37,044 nucleotides of DNA from an uncultured Sphingomonadales bacterium (GTDB lineage Bacteria > Pseudomonadota > Alphaproteobacteria > Sphingomonadales > Sphingomonadaceae). Location: contig CAINGT010000028.1 in NCBI GenBank assembly GCA_903848655.1, forward strand, positions 1 to 37,044, given 5' to 3'. The first letter of the stretch is position 1. Each line of letters starts with the position of its first letter. Positions 19,306 through 29,755 of the stretch are shown here, one piece after another. The translations under genes were made by a program, and so were the position numbers. The notes below the pieces were generated by a model. The model was not told the DNA's origin, searched no databases, and worked only from the letters and a program-made list of their open reading frames with translations.

Positions 19306-21219
19306 ATGGCCGGGTTGAGCGTCGGCATGACGCGCGCAAGCTTGCTGCTGGCTATCGCGGTGCTGGCACCCGCCGCACCGGTCGTTGCGGCCCAAGCGCC
19401 GCCCGCTGCGCCAGCCGCCGATGACTATCCCCCGCCCGAAGAGGCGCGGCCCGCAGCCGATGTCAATCCGGTGGCGGAAACCACAGTGGCGACCGGAACA
19501 AAGCTGTCGGCGGACAAAGTTGCCCAGCCGGTTACGGTGTTGACCCCCGATGATCTCAATCGCATCGGCGGGGCCGATTTTACGCGCGTGCTGGCGGCGA
19601 TCCCCGGCGCGACATGGGAACGCTATGGCGCAGCGGGGGCCTATACCGGGCTGCATTTGCGCGGGGCCGGGGTTGATGACGTGCTCGTCATGATCGACGG
19701 GGTGCGGATGCAGGATGTCGCCGGGATCGGCAGCGGTTTTGATTTCGGCACGCTGACCGGGCTGGGGATTGATCGCGTCGATGTGTTGCGTGGGGCGGAT
19801 TCGGTCGTTTGGGGCAGCGGAGCCATTGGCGGGGTGATCGCCATCACCACGCCCGAAACCAAAGGCGTAGTGGCTTCGGGCGAAGTGGGCAGCCGGGGGA
19901 CGTTTGCCGTCAATGGTGCCACCGGGGTGCGCAAGGATCGCTATGCGCTGGCGCTGAACACCGGCTATACCGCCTCGGATGACATTCCCGGCCGCAAAGA
20001 GAATATGCCGGGCGGGTTTCACCAGTGGCGGTTTGGCGGGCGCGCGCGCTATGGCCTGACCGATGATCTGTCGCTGGTCGCGGTAGCGCGCTTTGCTGAT
20101 AACAAAGCGGGCGGCAATGCCTTTCCATTACCCTTTGAACTGGCAGGCAATACCGTGCAAGGGGCTGAAACCGAACAGTTTTCTGGGCGAACCGGGGCGC
20201 ATTACGAACGCGGTGCGGTCACACTCGATGCAGGCTATGCGCTGGCCAGCACGCGCCGGGTGTACGATGTGGGTAATGCCGGGGGCGCGGTGGTGGCGAC
20301 TTGGCTGGGCCGGTCGCAACGCGCCGATCTGATCGGCGCAATCACGCTGCCCGCCGGGTTCATTGCCAATTTCGGCGCTGATGGCGAATGGATCGGCTAT
20401 TCCAGCAGCTTTGATCGCGAACACCGCGCGCGCATCGCCAGCGGGCATGGGGTGATAAGCTGGTATGGCCATGGCGTGACGCTCGCCGCCGGGGCGCGGC
20501 TTGACCATCACAGCGCGTTCGGCAGCCACACCAGCTATAACGCCAATGCCAGCGTGACCGTGCGCGAAGGTCTGCGGTTGCGCACCAGCTTTGCCCAAGC
20601 GTTCAAGTCCCCGACGCTCTATCAACTCTATTCGGCTTATGGCAATCCGGCGCTGCGCCCGGAAACCGGCGAAAGCTATGACGCGGGGGTGGACTATTCG
20701 GGCGATGATGGCCGGGTGCGGCTGGCAGCTTCGCTCTATCACCGCGACACGCGCAATCTGATCGCCCGGCCCACGACCCGCTTTGCCAATATCGGCCAGA
20801 CCCGCGCGCAAGGGATCGAGCTTGAAGCCGCGCTGGTACCATCGACCAAGTGGCGGTTTTCGGCACTATACAGTTACGGCAGCGCAACCAGTCGCACGCC
20901 GGGCAGCGCCAATCTGGGCAAAGATCTGCGCCGCCGCCCGCGTCATGCGCTGACCACGGCCATCGACTGGACATCACCGTTCAAAGGCATTGTGCTGGGG
21001 CTGGATCTGCGCGCGCAATCGGCGAGTTGGGATGATGGTGCCAATACCGTGCGGCTGGGCGCGGGCGAAGTGACGACGTTGCGCGCGAGCCTGCCGCTCG
21101 GCAACTTCATCGAATTCTATGCCCGCGTCGAAAATCTGTTCAACGATCATCACGCCACCACCGCGGCATATGGCACCACGGGGCGCGGCCTGTTCGGCGG
21201 CATCCGGGTCCGTTTGTGA
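19306..21219 (+). CDS. btuB: TonB-dependent outer-membrane receptor (BtuB-like)
   Basis: This 637-residue receptor carries a signal peptide (MAGLSVGMTRASLLLAIAVL..., cleavage near VAAQA). A plug domain follows at ~55-170, with PVTVLTPDDLNRIG, LHLRGAGVDDVLVMIDGVR and VDVLRGADSVVWGSGAIGGVI. The rest is a beta-barrel ending in NLFND...GGIRVRL. It would import its ligand across the outer membrane with TonB energy. The ATG at 19306 has a strong GGAGGGAG ribosome-binding site. The next three genes encode a periplasmic binding protein, a BtuC-type permease and an ATPase, which points to cobalamin, with iron-siderophore or heme as an alternative. The stop overlaps the btuF start (GTGA). The symbol rests on operon context. 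Confidence 0.85.
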   Translation: MAGLSVGMTRASLLLAIAVLAPAAPVVAAQAPPAAPAADDYPPPEEARPAADVNPVAETTVATGTKLSADKVAQPVTVLTPDDLNRIGGADFTRVLAAIPGATWERYGAAGAYTGLHLRGAGVDDVLVMIDGVRMQDVAGIGSGFDFGTLTGLGIDRVDVLRGADSVVWGSGAIGGVIAITTPETKGVVASGEVGSRGTFAVNGATGVRKDRYALALNTGYTASDDIPGRKENMPGGFHQWRFGGRARYGLTDDLSLVAVARFADNKAGGNAFPLPFELAGNTVQGAETEQFSGRTGAHYERGAVTLDAGYALASTRRVYDVGNAGGAVVATWLGRSQRADLIGAITLPAGFIANFGADGEWIGYSSSFDREHRARIASGHGVISWYGHGVTLAAGARLDHHSAFGSHTSYNANASVTVREGLRLRTSFAQAFKSPTLYQLYSAYGNPALRPETGESYDAGVDYSGDDGRVRLAASLYHRDTRNLIARPTTRFANIGQTRAQGIELEAALVPSTKWRFSALYSYGSATSRTPGSANLGKDLRRRPRHALTTAIDWTSPFKGIVLGLDLRAQSASWDDGANTVRLGAGEVTTLRASLPLGNFIEFYARVENLFNDHHATTAAYGTTGRGLFGGIRVRL

Positions 21220-22040
21220 CGCGCAGCACCGGGCGCTGCTGGTGCATCGGCCTTGCGCTGGCGGCGGTGCTGGCGGGCCCCTTGCGGGCGGCCCCGCGCA
21301 TCGTGTCGCTCAACCCGTGCAGCGATGCGATCCTGACCGAAGTGGCCGATCCCGCGCAAATCGTGGCGCTGTCAGCCTATAGCCACGACCCCGCCACCAG
21401 TTCGTTGCCGCCCGCGGTCGCCGCGCGCTACGCCACGACACGCGGCACGCTCGAAGCGGTGCTGATGCTGCACCCCGATGTGGTGGTCGATGGGGCCTTT
21501 GTCGCGCCCGCCACTGTGCGTGCCTATCGCGCGCTCGGGCTTCGGCTGGAACTGTTTGGCACGCAGCGCAATCTCGATGACGCGCGGCGCGATATCCGCC
21601 GTCTGGCCGCGCTGGCGGGGCACGCTGATCGTGGCGAAGCGCTGATCCGGCGCATCGACGCAGCGCTGATCGCCGCCGCGCCTGCGCACGGCACGGCGCA
21701 AATCGATGCCGTGCTGTGGGAATGGGGCGGCATGGTCGCGGGGCGCGATACGCTGATCGGCGATTTGCTGACGCGGACCGGCTTTGCCAACAGCCCGGCG
21801 CGGCAGGGTTATGGTCAGGCCGATATCTATCCGATCGAACGCCTGCTGGCAGCACCGCCGCGCGTGATTCTGACCGTGGGCGATGATCGGATGCTGCACC
21901 ACCCGGCATTGCGCGCGCTGAGCAATACTGCGCACGTGGCGCTGCCCACGGGGTTGATTTCGTGCGGCGGGCCGACGATCATCCCCGCCGTGGCGCAATT
22001 GGCGCGCATTCGCCGCGCGCTGATGGGGAGCAAATCCTGA
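21216..22040 (+). CDS. btuF: Periplasmic binding protein for cobalamin-type uptake (BtuF-like)
   Basis: This is a 274-residue class III substrate-binding protein (Peripla_BP_2 type). A signal peptide occupies about residues 1-25, then RIVSLNPCSDAILTEV starts the first lobe, LMLHPDVVVDG ends a strand of it, and LWEWGGMVAGRDTLIGDLL belongs to the second lobe. In BtuF-like proteins such a lobe captures cobalamin and docks on BtuCD. The GTG start at 21216 overlaps the receptor stop by 4 nt, and the stop overlaps the permease start (TGATG). A siderophore or heme ligand is the main alternative. Confidence 0.8.
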   Translation: MTRSTGRCWCIGLALAAVLAGPLRAAPRIVSLNPCSDAILTEVADPAQIVALSAYSHDPATSSLPPAVAARYATTRGTLEAVLMLHPDVVVDGAFVAPATVRAYRALGLRLELFGTQRNLDDARRDIRRLAALAGHADRGEALIRRIDAALIAAAPAHGTAQIDAVLWEWGGMVAGRDTLIGDLLTRTGFANSPARQGYGQADIYPIERLLAAPPRVILTVGDDRMLHHPALRALSNTAHVALPTGLISCGGPTIIPAVAQLARIRRALMGSKS

Positions 22041-23023
22041 TGGCCTTGCGCTGGTGGATCATGCTGTGCACCGCGCTGATCGTGGCAGTGCCGCTGTCAC
22101 TGCTGGCCGGGGCGGTGTGGATTGCGCCCTTTGCCCCGCCGGTGCGCAATGCCTTGCCGATCCTGTTCGAACTGCGCGCGCCGCGCGCGGTGCTGGCGCT
22201 GGTGATCGGCGGCGGGTTGGGTGCGGGCGGGGCGGCGATGCAGGGCTATTTGCGCAATCCGCTCGCCGATCCGGGGCTGTTCGGGATTGCGCCGCTGGCG
22301 GCGCTCGGCGCGGTGCTGGCGCTCGCCAGCGGGGTGGCGGGGGATGGCTGGGCCTTGCCCGCTTGCGCGCTGGCGGGTGCGATGGTGGCGATGGCGCTGC
22401 TCGCGCTGATCGCGGGCGGCGCTGGCGCGGGCGGCATCGGGCGCGCGATCACGCTGTTCACGCTGGCGGGCATGATGCTGGCCAGCCTCGCCGGGGCGCT
22501 GACCAGTCTGGTTATCAGCCTGTCGCCCAATCCCTTTGCCTTGAGCGAAATCGTCACCTGGCTGATGGGTTCGTTGGAAAACCGCAGTTGGCACGACGTA
22601 CTGATCGCCGCGCCGCCGACGCTGATCGGCATTGTGCTGCTGGCGCGTGGCGGCCCCGCGCTCGATGCGCTGACACTGGGTGATGCGGCGGCGCGGTCAT
22701 TGGGGGTGGAACCGGCGCGGTTGCAGGCGCGCATGGTAATCGGGCTGGGGCTGGTGGTCGGGGCCGGGGTGGCCGTGGCGGGGATCATCGGGTTTGTCGG
22801 GCTGATCGTGCCGCATGTGCTGCGCCCGTTGACCGATCACCGCCCCGGTGCGCTGATCGTGCCCAGCGCGCTGGGCGGCGCGCTGCTGGTGCTGGTGGCC
22901 GATAGCCTGTGCCGCGCATGGCCGCTGACCGGCGGCGAATTGCGGCTGGGAATCGCGCTCAGCCTGATCGGTTCGCCGTTTTTCCTCGCGCTGCTGCTGC
23001 GGCTGCGGCGCGGGATCGCCTGA
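22040..23023 (+). CDS. btuC: ABC transporter permease, FecCD/BtuC type
   Basis: This 327-residue polytopic inner-membrane protein has many hydrophobic segments and the FecCD hallmarks. These include LRAPRAVLALVIGGGLGAGGAAMQG in the first quarter, NPLADPGLFGIAPLAALGA, and the C-terminal GIIGFVGLIVPHVLR that contacts the ATPase. It forms the channel for vitamin B12-type substrates. The ATG at 22040 overlaps the btuF stop, and its stop overlaps the btuD start (TGATG), so the four genes behave as one translationally linked operon. Confidence 0.85.
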   Translation: MALRWWIMLCTALIVAVPLSLLAGAVWIAPFAPPVRNALPILFELRAPRAVLALVIGGGLGAGGAAMQGYLRNPLADPGLFGIAPLAALGAVLALASGVAGDGWALPACALAGAMVAMALLALIAGGAGAGGIGRAITLFTLAGMMLASLAGALTSLVISLSPNPFALSEIVTWLMGSLENRSWHDVLIAAPPTLIGIVLLARGGPALDALTLGDAAARSLGVEPARLQARMVIGLGLVVGAGVAVAGIIGFVGLIVPHVLRPLTDHRPGALIVPSALGGALLVLVADSLCRAWPLTGGELRLGIALSLIGSPFFLALLLRLRRGIA

Positions 23024-23745
23024 TGCTGCGCGCCCACGCGCTGACCGTGGCAGGCCGCCTGCACGGTGTCAGTGTGGAGCTGCGCCCGGGCCGCGTAACC
23101 GCTATTGTCGGCCCCAATGGCGCGGGCAAATCGACGCTGCTGGCTGCGCTCGCCGGGCTGATCGCGGGCAATGTTTCGCTGGGGGACCGCGCCCTGTCCA
23201 CGCTCCCTCCGCAAGCCCGCGCGCGCGCCATCGGCTTTCTGCCGCAGGGGCATGACGTGGCGTGGAATCTGACAGTGGCAACGCTCGTCCGCCTCGGCCG
23301 CCTGCCACACCGCACCGCGCGCGAAACCGATGACCGCGCAGTGGCCAACGCCCTGACCGCCATGGCGCTGAACCCGCTGGCGGAGCGCCCGGTCGGCACG
23401 CTGTCGGGCGGCGAACGCGCGCGGGCATTGCTGGCGCGGCTGCTGGCGGGCGAGCCCGACTGGATCCTCGCCGACGAACCGCTCGCCAACCTCGACCTTG
23501 GCCATGCCCGCGCGCTGCTCACGCATTTCCGGCATCTGGCCGACGCCGGCAAAGGCGTCGTGCTGGTGCTGCACGATCTGGCGCAGGCCATGAACCACGC
23601 CGATCATGTCGTCGTGCTGCACCGTGGCAGCGTGGCTGCCGCCGGTATTCCCGACCATGCGCTCGATAGCGCCGTGATCGCGCGCGTGTGGGGAGTCGAA
23701 TCGCACTGGCTGGGCGAACCGCGCAAACGCGCGCTGGTGTGGTAG
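23023..23745 (+). CDS. btuD: ABC transporter ATP-binding protein (BtuD-like)
   Basis: This 240-residue ATPase powers the BtuC-type permease. Walker A is GPNGAGKST near residues 30-38, the signature LSGGERARALLARLL near 126-140, Walker B WILADEPLANLD near 148-159 and the switch His in VLVLHDLAQAM. It is short and single-domain, as usual for the FecE/BtuD group. It ends the operon; the next gene begins 160 bp later and belongs to a different transporter. Confidence 0.87.
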   Translation: MLRAHALTVAGRLHGVSVELRPGRVTAIVGPNGAGKSTLLAALAGLIAGNVSLGDRALSTLPPQARARAIGFLPQGHDVAWNLTVATLVRLGRLPHRTARETDDRAVANALTAMALNPLAERPVGTLSGGERARALLARLLAGEPDWILADEPLANLDLGHARALLTHFRHLADAGKGVVLVLHDLAQAMNHADHVVVLHRGSVAAAGIPDHALDSAVIARVWGVESHWLGEPRKRALVW

Positions 23746-23905
23746 CGAGTGCCTGCAATCTACGGACGCGAACCAGCCTGCGAACTGGGCAGACGTCGCG
23801 TTCACCACGGCACGATCGGGGGCGGCCATGTTGACAATATCTGTCGTGGCGATCATTCGTGTGCTTCCTCTGCCCGCTTTTCGTCACGCTCTGGCTTGAG
23901 ATGTC

Positions 23906-24943
23906 ATGTCGATCACGGCGCGCGTTCTACTGCTGATTGTCATGCTGGGCGCGGGAGGGGTCGGTGCGGCGCGCTGGTTTGTCGGCCCGCCGCGCGATGC
24001 TGTCGTTATTGGCTATCAGACCGGGGTCGATCCGACCAAGCTGGCGCAAGCGGATGGTCTGTACGAACGAGCGCTCGGCAAACCGGTAATCTGGCGCAAA
24101 TTTGACAGCGGCACCGATGTCATCACCGCGCTGGCGGCGGGCGATATCGATTTCGGCAATCTTGGGTCCAGTCCGCTCGCCGTGGCGGCAACGCGGCAAT
24201 TGCCGATCACGACAGTTGCGCTCGCCTCGCGGCTTGGCCGCAGCGAGTCGCTGGTGGTGCGCAATGCTGCGGGTATTGCCGCGCCTGCCGATCTGGTCGG
24301 TCGCAAAGTGGCGGTGCCGTTCGTTTCCACATCGCATTACAGCCTGCTGGCGGCGCTGAACCACTGGGGCGTCGATCCCGCGCGGGTGCAAGTGTTCAAC
24401 CTGCCGCCGCCCCAGATCATCGCAGCGTGGACGCGGGGCGATATCGATGCCGCCTATGTGTGGGAACCGGCGCTCAGCGCGCTTAAGGCGCAGGGCACTG
24501 TGCTGGCCGGATCAGACCAAGTGGCCGCATGGGGTGCGCCGACATTCGATGTCTGGGTCGTGCGGCGCGATTTCGCCGCGGCCAATCGCGCGGTGGTCGA
24601 TGGGTTCGTGCGCGTCACGCTTGCGGCGCAAGATACCTACCGCCGTGAAGGCGCGCGCTGGACCGCTAGGTCGCGAGAGGTGCGCGCCATTGCCGCAATC
24701 ACCGGATCGCGCGCCGAAGACGTGCCGAATTTGCTCGCCAGCAACGATTACCCCACCGCTGCGGAACAGGCCTCGCCCGCGCTGCTTGGCGGCGGCTTGG
24801 CCACGGCGCTGGCACAGACCGCCGCGTTCCTCAAAGCGCAGGGCAAAGTGGACCGCGTGCTGATCGATTACCGCCCGTTTCTTTATCCCGCCGCCGTGCG
24901 CCGGGTGGCACAGGACCAGCACGATGCCCACACTGTCGGTTGA
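23906..24943 (+). CDS. tauA: Taurine/sulfonate-type ABC transporter substrate-binding protein (TauA-like)
   Basis: This is a 345-residue periplasmic binding protein of the SsuA/TauA/NrtA family. A hydrophobic leader occupies residues 5-24. The fold follows with [42 protein letters not shown], the hinge [14 protein letters not shown], and [20 protein letters not shown] and WEP are typical ligand-pocket features. Taurine is the best guess, but alkanesulfonates or nitrate-type ligands fit too, and no tauD dioxygenase or ssuD is nearby. The gene overlaps tauB by 20 bp. A TTGACA (23831) upstream may mark a weak promoter. The 23746-23905 gap holds no gene. Confidence 0.82.
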   Translation: MSITARVLLLIVMLGAGGVGAARWFVGPPRDAVVIGYQTGVDPTKLAQADGLYERALGKPVIWRKFDSGTDVITALAAGDIDFGNLGSSPLAVAATRQLPITTVALASRLGRSESLVVRNAAGIAAPADLVGRKVAVPFVSTSHYSLLAALNHWGVDPARVQVFNLPPPQIIAAWTRGDIDAAYVWEPALSALKAQGTVLAGSDQVAAWGAPTFDVWVVRRDFAAANRAVVDGFVRVTLAAQDTYRREGARWTARSREVRAIAAITGSRAEDVPNLLASNDYPTAAEQASPALLGGGLATALAQTAAFLKAQGKVDRVLIDYRPFLYPAAVRRVAQDQHDAHTVG

Positions 24944-25721
24944 TCGCGTCAGCCTTACCTATCGCAGCAAGCGTGGCCCGGTGGCGGCGCTGGCCGATGT
25001 GTCGCTGGCCGTGGCGTCGGGCGAAATCGTGGTTGCGCTCGGCGCGTCGGGCTGTGGAAAATCCACGCTGCTTGGCCTGATGGCGGGTTTCCTGAAACCC
25101 AGCGGCGGGGCGGTCACGGTCGATGGCGTGCCGGTGTCTGGCCCCGGCACCGACCGCGCGGTGGTGTTTCAGGACGATGCGCTGATGCCGTGGCTGTCCG
25201 CCGAAGACAATGTGGCGTTCGGCTTGCAGATGCGCGGGGTGGCGCAAGCAGAGCGGCGCGCGGCGGCGCGTGATATGCTGGCGCAAGTGGGGCTGGCAGG
25301 CTGTGCCAGCCATGCCATCCACGAAATGTCGGGCGGGATGCGCCAACGCGTTGGCCTTGCCCGCGCGCTGGCGGTCAAACCGGATTTTCTGCTGATGGAC
25401 GAACCTTTGGGCGCGCTTGACGAATTGACGCGCGAACGGATGCAGATGCTGGTGCTCAATCTGTGGCAGACCAGCGGCAAAGGCATCTTCCTGATCACCC
25501 ACAGCATCGAAGAGGCGCTGTTCCTGTCCACCCGGCTCGTGCTGCTCAGCCCGCGCCCCGGGCGCATCGTCCAGCGCTATGACACCGGGTTTGCCCGCCG
25601 CTTTATCGCTGGAGAACCGGTGCGCACGATCAAGGCCGATCCTGATTTTCTGGCGATGCGCGATGACTTGTCCAGCGCGATCCTCGCCAATGCCGCAGAG
25701 GATGCGATCGATGTCGGCTGA
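24924..25721 (+). CDS. tauB: Taurine/sulfonate-type ABC transporter ATPase (TauB-like)
   Basis: This 265-residue ATPase has Walker [10 protein letters not shown] near residues 40-48, the Q-loop [17 protein letters not shown], the signature [15 protein letters not shown], Walker [17 protein letters not shown] and a switch His in [13 protein letters not shown]. The PW after the Q-loop is typical of the nitrate/sulfonate/taurine branch. It starts inside tauA and overlaps tauC by 11 nt, so the three genes form one operon. Confidence 0.87.
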   Translation: MPTLSVDRVSLTYRSKRGPVAALADVSLAVASGEIVVALGASGCGKSTLLGLMAGFLKPSGGAVTVDGVPVSGPGTDRAVVFQDDALMPWLSAEDNVAFGLQMRGVAQAERRAAARDMLAQVGLAGCASHAIHEMSGGMRQRVGLARALAVKPDFLLMDEPLGALDELTRERMQMLVLNLWQTSGKGIFLITHSIEEALFLSTRLVLLSPRPGRIVQRYDTGFARRFIAGEPVRTIKADPDFLAMRDDLSSAILANAAEDAIDVG

Positions 25722-26490
25722 TCGCGCCAGCGGCCACGGTGCCGCCACCGCATTGTCGCTGGGCGCGGTGTTCGCGATCTGGTGGGGCGCAACCGCCAGC
25801 GGGCTGATCACGCCGCTGTTCTTGCCCGGGCCGGGTGATGTGGCACTGCGGCTGATCGATCTGGCCCAGCACGGCTTTGTCGGGGCAACGCTGCTCCAGC
25901 ACACCGGGGCAAGCCTGGCGCGGGTAGGGCTGGCGATGCTGTTCGCGGTCATCACTGCCGTGCCGGTCGGGATGGCGATGGGGCTCTATCCCCGGATCAA
26001 CGCCGCCATCGACCCGCTGATCGAGTTTTACCGCCCGGTGCCGCCGCTGGCCTATCTGCCGCTGATGGTGATCTGGTTCGGGATTGGCGAATTGACCAAG
26101 ATCCTGCTGATCTATCTCGCGATTTTCGCCCCGCTGGCCATCGCCACCGCCAGCGGCGTGCGCCGTGTCGATCCCAACCGCATCCGCGCGGCGCAATCGT
26201 TGGGTGCCAGCCGCGACCAGATCGCGTGGCTGGTCATCTTCCCCAGCGCGCTACCCGACATCCTGACCGGCCTGCGAATCGCGCTCGGCGTCGGCTGGTC
26301 CACGCTGGTCGCCGCCGAACTGGTCGCAGCCACACGCGGGCTGGGCTTTATGGTCCAATCCGCGTCGCAAATGCTGGTAACCGACGTGGTGGTCGCGGGC
26401 ATTTTCGTCATCGCGCTGATCGCCTTGCTGATCGAATTGGTGTTGCGCTGGGTGGAACGGCGGTTTGCGGGCTGGGCGAGCGCGGGGTGA
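25711..26490 (+). CDS. tauC: Taurine/sulfonate-type ABC transporter permease (TauC-like)
   Basis: This 259-residue inner-membrane permease of the BPD_transp_1 type has about six hydrophobic helices. The family segments are [22 protein letters not shown] and the EAA-like loop [27 protein letters not shown]. The latter contacts the ATPase and has the conserved spacing of Ala and Gly. The ATG at 25711 overlaps the end of tauB. The C-terminus is followed by a 345-bp gap that holds a repeat element and the uvrA control region. Confidence 0.87.
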   Translation: MSADRASGHGAATALSLGAVFAIWWGATASGLITPLFLPGPGDVALRLIDLAQHGFVGATLLQHTGASLARVGLAMLFAVITAVPVGMAMGLYPRINAAIDPLIEFYRPVPPLAYLPLMVIWFGIGELTKILLIYLAIFAPLAIATASGVRRVDPNRIRAAQSLGASRDQIAWLVIFPSALPDILTGLRIALGVGWSTLVAAELVAATRGLGFMVQSASQMLVTDVVVAGIFVIALIALLIELVLRWVERRFAGWASAG

Positions 26491-26552
26491 TGGCTGCTCG
26501 CGGGGTTCGGCATCCGCTGATTCACCAGGCTTTGCTTTGGCCAACATGTTTC

Positions 26553-26676
26553 TAGAGCGGAATGCGATTAGATTGAATCGCATTCCGCTCTGGAGTCTTT
26601 GTTTTCGCGTGATTTATTGCGAGCCGCAGGCCACCGAAGGTAAAAACCGGTTCCCACCTTTTCTAATCACGCTCTA
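26553..26676 (-). repeat. Two-hairpin TA-flanked MITE-like element, copy C
   Basis: This 120-bp element has TA on both sides and GAGC...GCTC ends. It runs in reverse orientation: the perfect palindrome GCGGAATGCGATT...AATCGCATTCCGC comes first, then the AGTCTTTGTTTTCGCG spacer, then one arm of the extended first hairpin (GCGAGCCGCAGGCCACCGAA) without its complement. It lies between tauC and uvrA. The rest of the 26491-26835 gap holds the SOS box but no gene. Confidence 0.85.
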
Positions 26677-26810
26677 GCGCGGTGACGTTCTCCAGCGCGG
26701 CTTGCGCATAGCCCCCGCGCACCGCCACCGAAACGCCCCATGCCCCAATTCCTGCTTGCCCCGCAGCGCACCGATAGCGCAAGGGCACCATCACGCGGCT
26801 TGCGTGAATC

Positions 26811-26825
26811 GAACAGATCTGGAAC
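26811..26825 (+). promoter_or_regulatory. Alphaproteobacterial SOS box (LexA site) of uvrA
   Basis: GAAC (26811-26814), seven bases, GAAC (26822-26825) is an exact match to the direct-repeat LexA operator known in alphaproteobacteria. It ends 10 nt before the uvrA start codon, so LexA would cover the start of the transcript or the initiation region. uvrA is a classic SOS gene, which supports the call. Confidence 0.75.
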
Positions 26826-26835
26826 ACGAACCGGC

Positions 26836-29739
26836 ATGGCGCTCAATGTCCTATCCGTGCGCGGTGCGCGCGAACACAATCTCAAAGGCTTTGATATCGA
26901 TCTGCCGCGCGATGCGTTGATCGTGATTACCGGACTGTCGGGGTCGGGCAAATCGAGTCTGGCGTTTGATACGATCTATGCCGAAGGGCAGCGGCGCTAT
27001 GTTGAAAGCCTGTCGGCTTATGCGCGGCAGTTTTTGGAAATGATGCAAAAGCCCGATGTCGAACATATCGACGGGCTGTCGCCAGCGATTTCCATCGAGC
27101 AAAAAACCACCAGCCGCAATCCGCGCTCGACCGTCGCCACGGTGACCGAAATCTATGACTATATGCGGCTGCTGTGGGCGCGCGTGGGCGTGCCCTATTC
27201 GCCCGCGACCGGGCTGCCGATCACCGCGCAAACGGTCAGCCAGATGGTGGACCGGGTGATGGCGCTGCCCGAAGGCACGCGCGCCTATCTGCTTGCCCCG
27301 GTGGTGCGCGGTCGCAAAGGCGAATATCGCAAGGAATTGGCCGAATGGCAAAAAGCGGGCTATACCCGTGTGCGCATCAACGGCGAATTTCACGAGATCG
27401 AATCCGCGCCCGCGCTCGACAAAAAGCTGAAGCATACGATCGAAGTGGTGGTTGACCGCATCGCGGTGCGCGCAGGGATCGAAAGCCGGCTGGCCGACAG
27501 CTTTGAACAGGCGCTGAAACTCGCCGACGGGCTGGCCTATATCGATCTGGTCGAAGGCGTGGTCCCGGGGCGCGAGGATGACGCCAAAACGCGCGGCAAA
27601 AACCTCAAAGGCGCAGGCCTGCCGCCCAACCGCATCGTGTTTTCCGAAAAGTTCGCCTGCCCGGTCAGCGGCTTTACCATCGAAAGCATCGAGCCACGGC
27701 TGTTTTCGTTCAACGCCCCACAAGGCGCGTGCCCCGCGTGCGACGGGCTGGGCGAAAAGCTGTTGTTCGATCCGCAATTGGTCGTGCCCAATGAGCACTT
27801 GTCGCTCAAACAGGGCGCTATCGTGCCGTGGGCCAAATCAAACCCGCCCAGCCCGTATTACATGCAAGTGCTCGCCAGCCTAGCGGCGCATTTCGGTTTC
27901 AAGCTCGATATGCCGTGGGACACATTGCCCGGCGAAATCAAGCTGGTGATCCTTTATGGCACCGGCGGCAAAGCCGTGCCGCTGACCTTCATCGACGGGC
28001 GCAAGACCTATACCGTCGAAAAAGCGTTCGAAGGCGTGATCGGCAATCTCAACCGCCGCCTGCTCCAGACCGACAGCGCGTGGATCAAGGAAGAGCTGGA
28101 CAAATACCAGACTGCGCAACCGTGCGAAACGTGCCACGGCGCGCGGCTGAAACCCGAAGCACTCGCCGTGCGCGTGGCGGGGGAGGATATTTCGGCGGTC
28201 ACGCATCTGTCGGTCGCCGCCGCCGCCGCGTGGTTTGGCGCGCTCGATGCGCAGTTGACGCCGCAGCAAAGCCAGATCGCGCGCGCAATCCTCAAAGAAA
28301 TCAACGAACGCGTCGGCTTTCTCAACAATGTCGGGCTCGATTACCTTAATCTCGACCGCACCTCGGGCACGCTGTCGGGCGGGGAAAGTCAGCGTATCCG
28401 GCTCGCCAGCCAGATCGGTTCGGGGCTGTCGGGCGTGCTCTATGTGCTCGATGAACCCTCGATCGGGCTGCACCAGCGCGACAACGACCGCTTGCTCGCC
28501 ACGCTCAAACGCTTGCGCGATCTGGGCAATACGGTGATCGTGGTCGAACACGATGAAGACGCGATCCGCAGCGCCGATCATATCGTCGATCTGGGGCCGG
28601 GCGCGGGCGTGCACGGCGGCGAAATCGTCGCGCAAGGCACGCTGGCCGATATTCTCGCCAGCCCCGCCAGCCTGACCGGGCAATACCTCAATGGCACCCG
28701 CCGCATCGACGTGCCGCGCAAACGGCGCAAGGGCAATGGCCTGGCGATCACGGTCAAAGGCGCGCGCGCCAACAATCTGCGCGATGTGACCGCGCGCGTG
28801 CCGCTCGGCCTGTTCGTCTGCGTGACTGGCGTGTCCGGGTCGGGCAAATCCTCGCTCGTCATCGATACGTTGCAGGCGGGCGCATCGCGGCTGCTCAACG
28901 GCGCGCGCGTGATCGCCGGGCCGCACGATGCGATCACCGGTCTGGAACATTGCGACAAAGTGATCGAGATCGACCAGTCCCCCATCGGCCGCACCCCGCG
29001 CTCAAACCCTGCGACTTATACCGGATCGTTCACGCTGATCCGCGACTGGTTTGCCGGGCTGCCCGAATCCGCCGCGCGCGGGTACAAACCCGGCCGGTTC
29101 AGCTTTAACGTCAAAGGCGGGCGGTGTGAGGCGTGCCAGGGCGACGGGCTGATCAAGATCGAAATGCACTTTCTGCCCGATGTCTATGTCACCTGCGAAC
29201 AGTGCGGCGGGCGGCGCTATAACCGCGAAACGCTGGAGGTAAAGTTCAAGGGCCATTCCATCGCCGACGTGCTCGACATGACCATCGAAGACGCGGTCGA
29301 ATTCTTCAAGGCGGTCCCGCCGATCCGCGATCGGATGCACATGCTCGCCGAAGTCGGGCTGGGCTATGTCAAAGTCGGCCAGCAGGCCACCACACTGTCG
29401 GGCGGCGAAGCCCAGCGCGTGAAACTCGCCAAAGAACTCGCCCGCCGCTCCACCGGCCAGACGCTCTACATCCTCGATGAACCCACCACCGGGCTGCATT
29501 TCGAAGACGTGCGCAAACTGCTCGAAGTGCTGCACCGCCTGGTCGAACAGGGCAATTCGGTGGTGGTGATCGAACACAACCTCGATGTCATCAAAACCGC
29601 CGACTGGGTGATCGACATGGGCCCCGAAGGCGGCATCCGAGGCGGCGAACTGATCGCCGAAGGCACCCCCGAAGCCATCGCCAAAAACCCCGCCAGCCAT
29701 ACCGGGCACTATTTGCGGGCGCTGTTGAAGCAGGGGTGA
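26836..29739 (+). CDS. uvrA: Excinuclease ABC subunit A (UvrA)
   Basis: UvrA is the damage-recognising ATPase of nucleotide excision repair; it dimerises and loads UvrB. The 967 residues carry two ABC modules: Walker [10 protein letters not shown] near residue 31, signature [19 protein letters not shown], then Walker [10 protein letters not shown] and signature [15 protein letters not shown]. The second zinc finger CEACQGDG...CEQCGG is intact. The first reads CPVSG, so the usual second Cys is Ser; from memory this is common in alphaproteobacteria. I chose the ATG at 26836 ([16 protein letters not shown]) over one 32 codons upstream, because that region contains the SOS box and no homology. 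higA starts 16 bp after the stop. Confidence 0.97.
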   Translation: MALNVLSVRGAREHNLKGFDIDLPRDALIVITGLSGSGKSSLAFDTIYAEGQRRYVESLSAYARQFLEMMQKPDVEHIDGLSPAISIEQKTTSRNPRSTVATVTEIYDYMRLLWARVGVPYSPATGLPITAQTVSQMVDRVMALPEGTRAYLLAPVVRGRKGEYRKELAEWQKAGYTRVRINGEFHEIESAPALDKKLKHTIEVVVDRIAVRAGIESRLADSFEQALKLADGLAYIDLVEGVVPGREDDAKTRGKNLKGAGLPPNRIVFSEKFACPVSGFTIESIEPRLFSFNAPQGACPACDGLGEKLLFDPQLVVPNEHLSLKQGAIVPWAKSNPPSPYYMQVLASLAAHFGFKLDMPWDTLPGEIKLVILYGTGGKAVPLTFIDGRKTYTVEKAFEGVIGNLNRRLLQTDSAWIKEELDKYQTAQPCETCHGARLKPEALAVRVAGEDISAVTHLSVAAAAAWFGALDAQLTPQQSQIARAILKEINERVGFLNNVGLDYLNLDRTSGTLSGGESQRIRLASQIGSGLSGVLYVLDEPSIGLHQRDNDRLLATLKRLRDLGNTVIVVEHDEDAIRSADHIVDLGPGAGVHGGEIVAQGTLADILASPASLTGQYLNGTRRIDVPRKRRKGNGLAITVKGARANNLRDVTARVPLGLFVCVTGVSGSGKSSLVIDTLQAGASRLLNGARVIAGPHDAITGLEHCDKVIEIDQSPIGRTPRSNPATYTGSFTLIRDWFAGLPESAARGYKPGRFSFNVKGGRCEACQGDGLIKIEMHFLPDVYVTCEQCGGRRYNRETLEVKFKGHSIADVLDMTIEDAVEFFKAVPPIRDRMHMLAEVGLGYVKVGQQATTLSGGEAQRVKLAKELARRSTGQTLYILDEPTTGLHFEDVRKLLEVLHRLVEQGNSVVVIEHNLDVIKTADWVIDMGPEGGIRGGELIAEGTPEAIAKNPASHTGHYLRALLKQG

Positions 29740-29755
29740 TGGAAAGGAGCGGACC

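Noticed and set aside
26667..26800. Minus-strand frame ending [17 protein letters not shown] divergent from uvrA
   Set aside because: It is only about 42 residues, overlaps MITE copy C at its end, and matches no family I know (it is not SSB, the usual uvrA neighbour).
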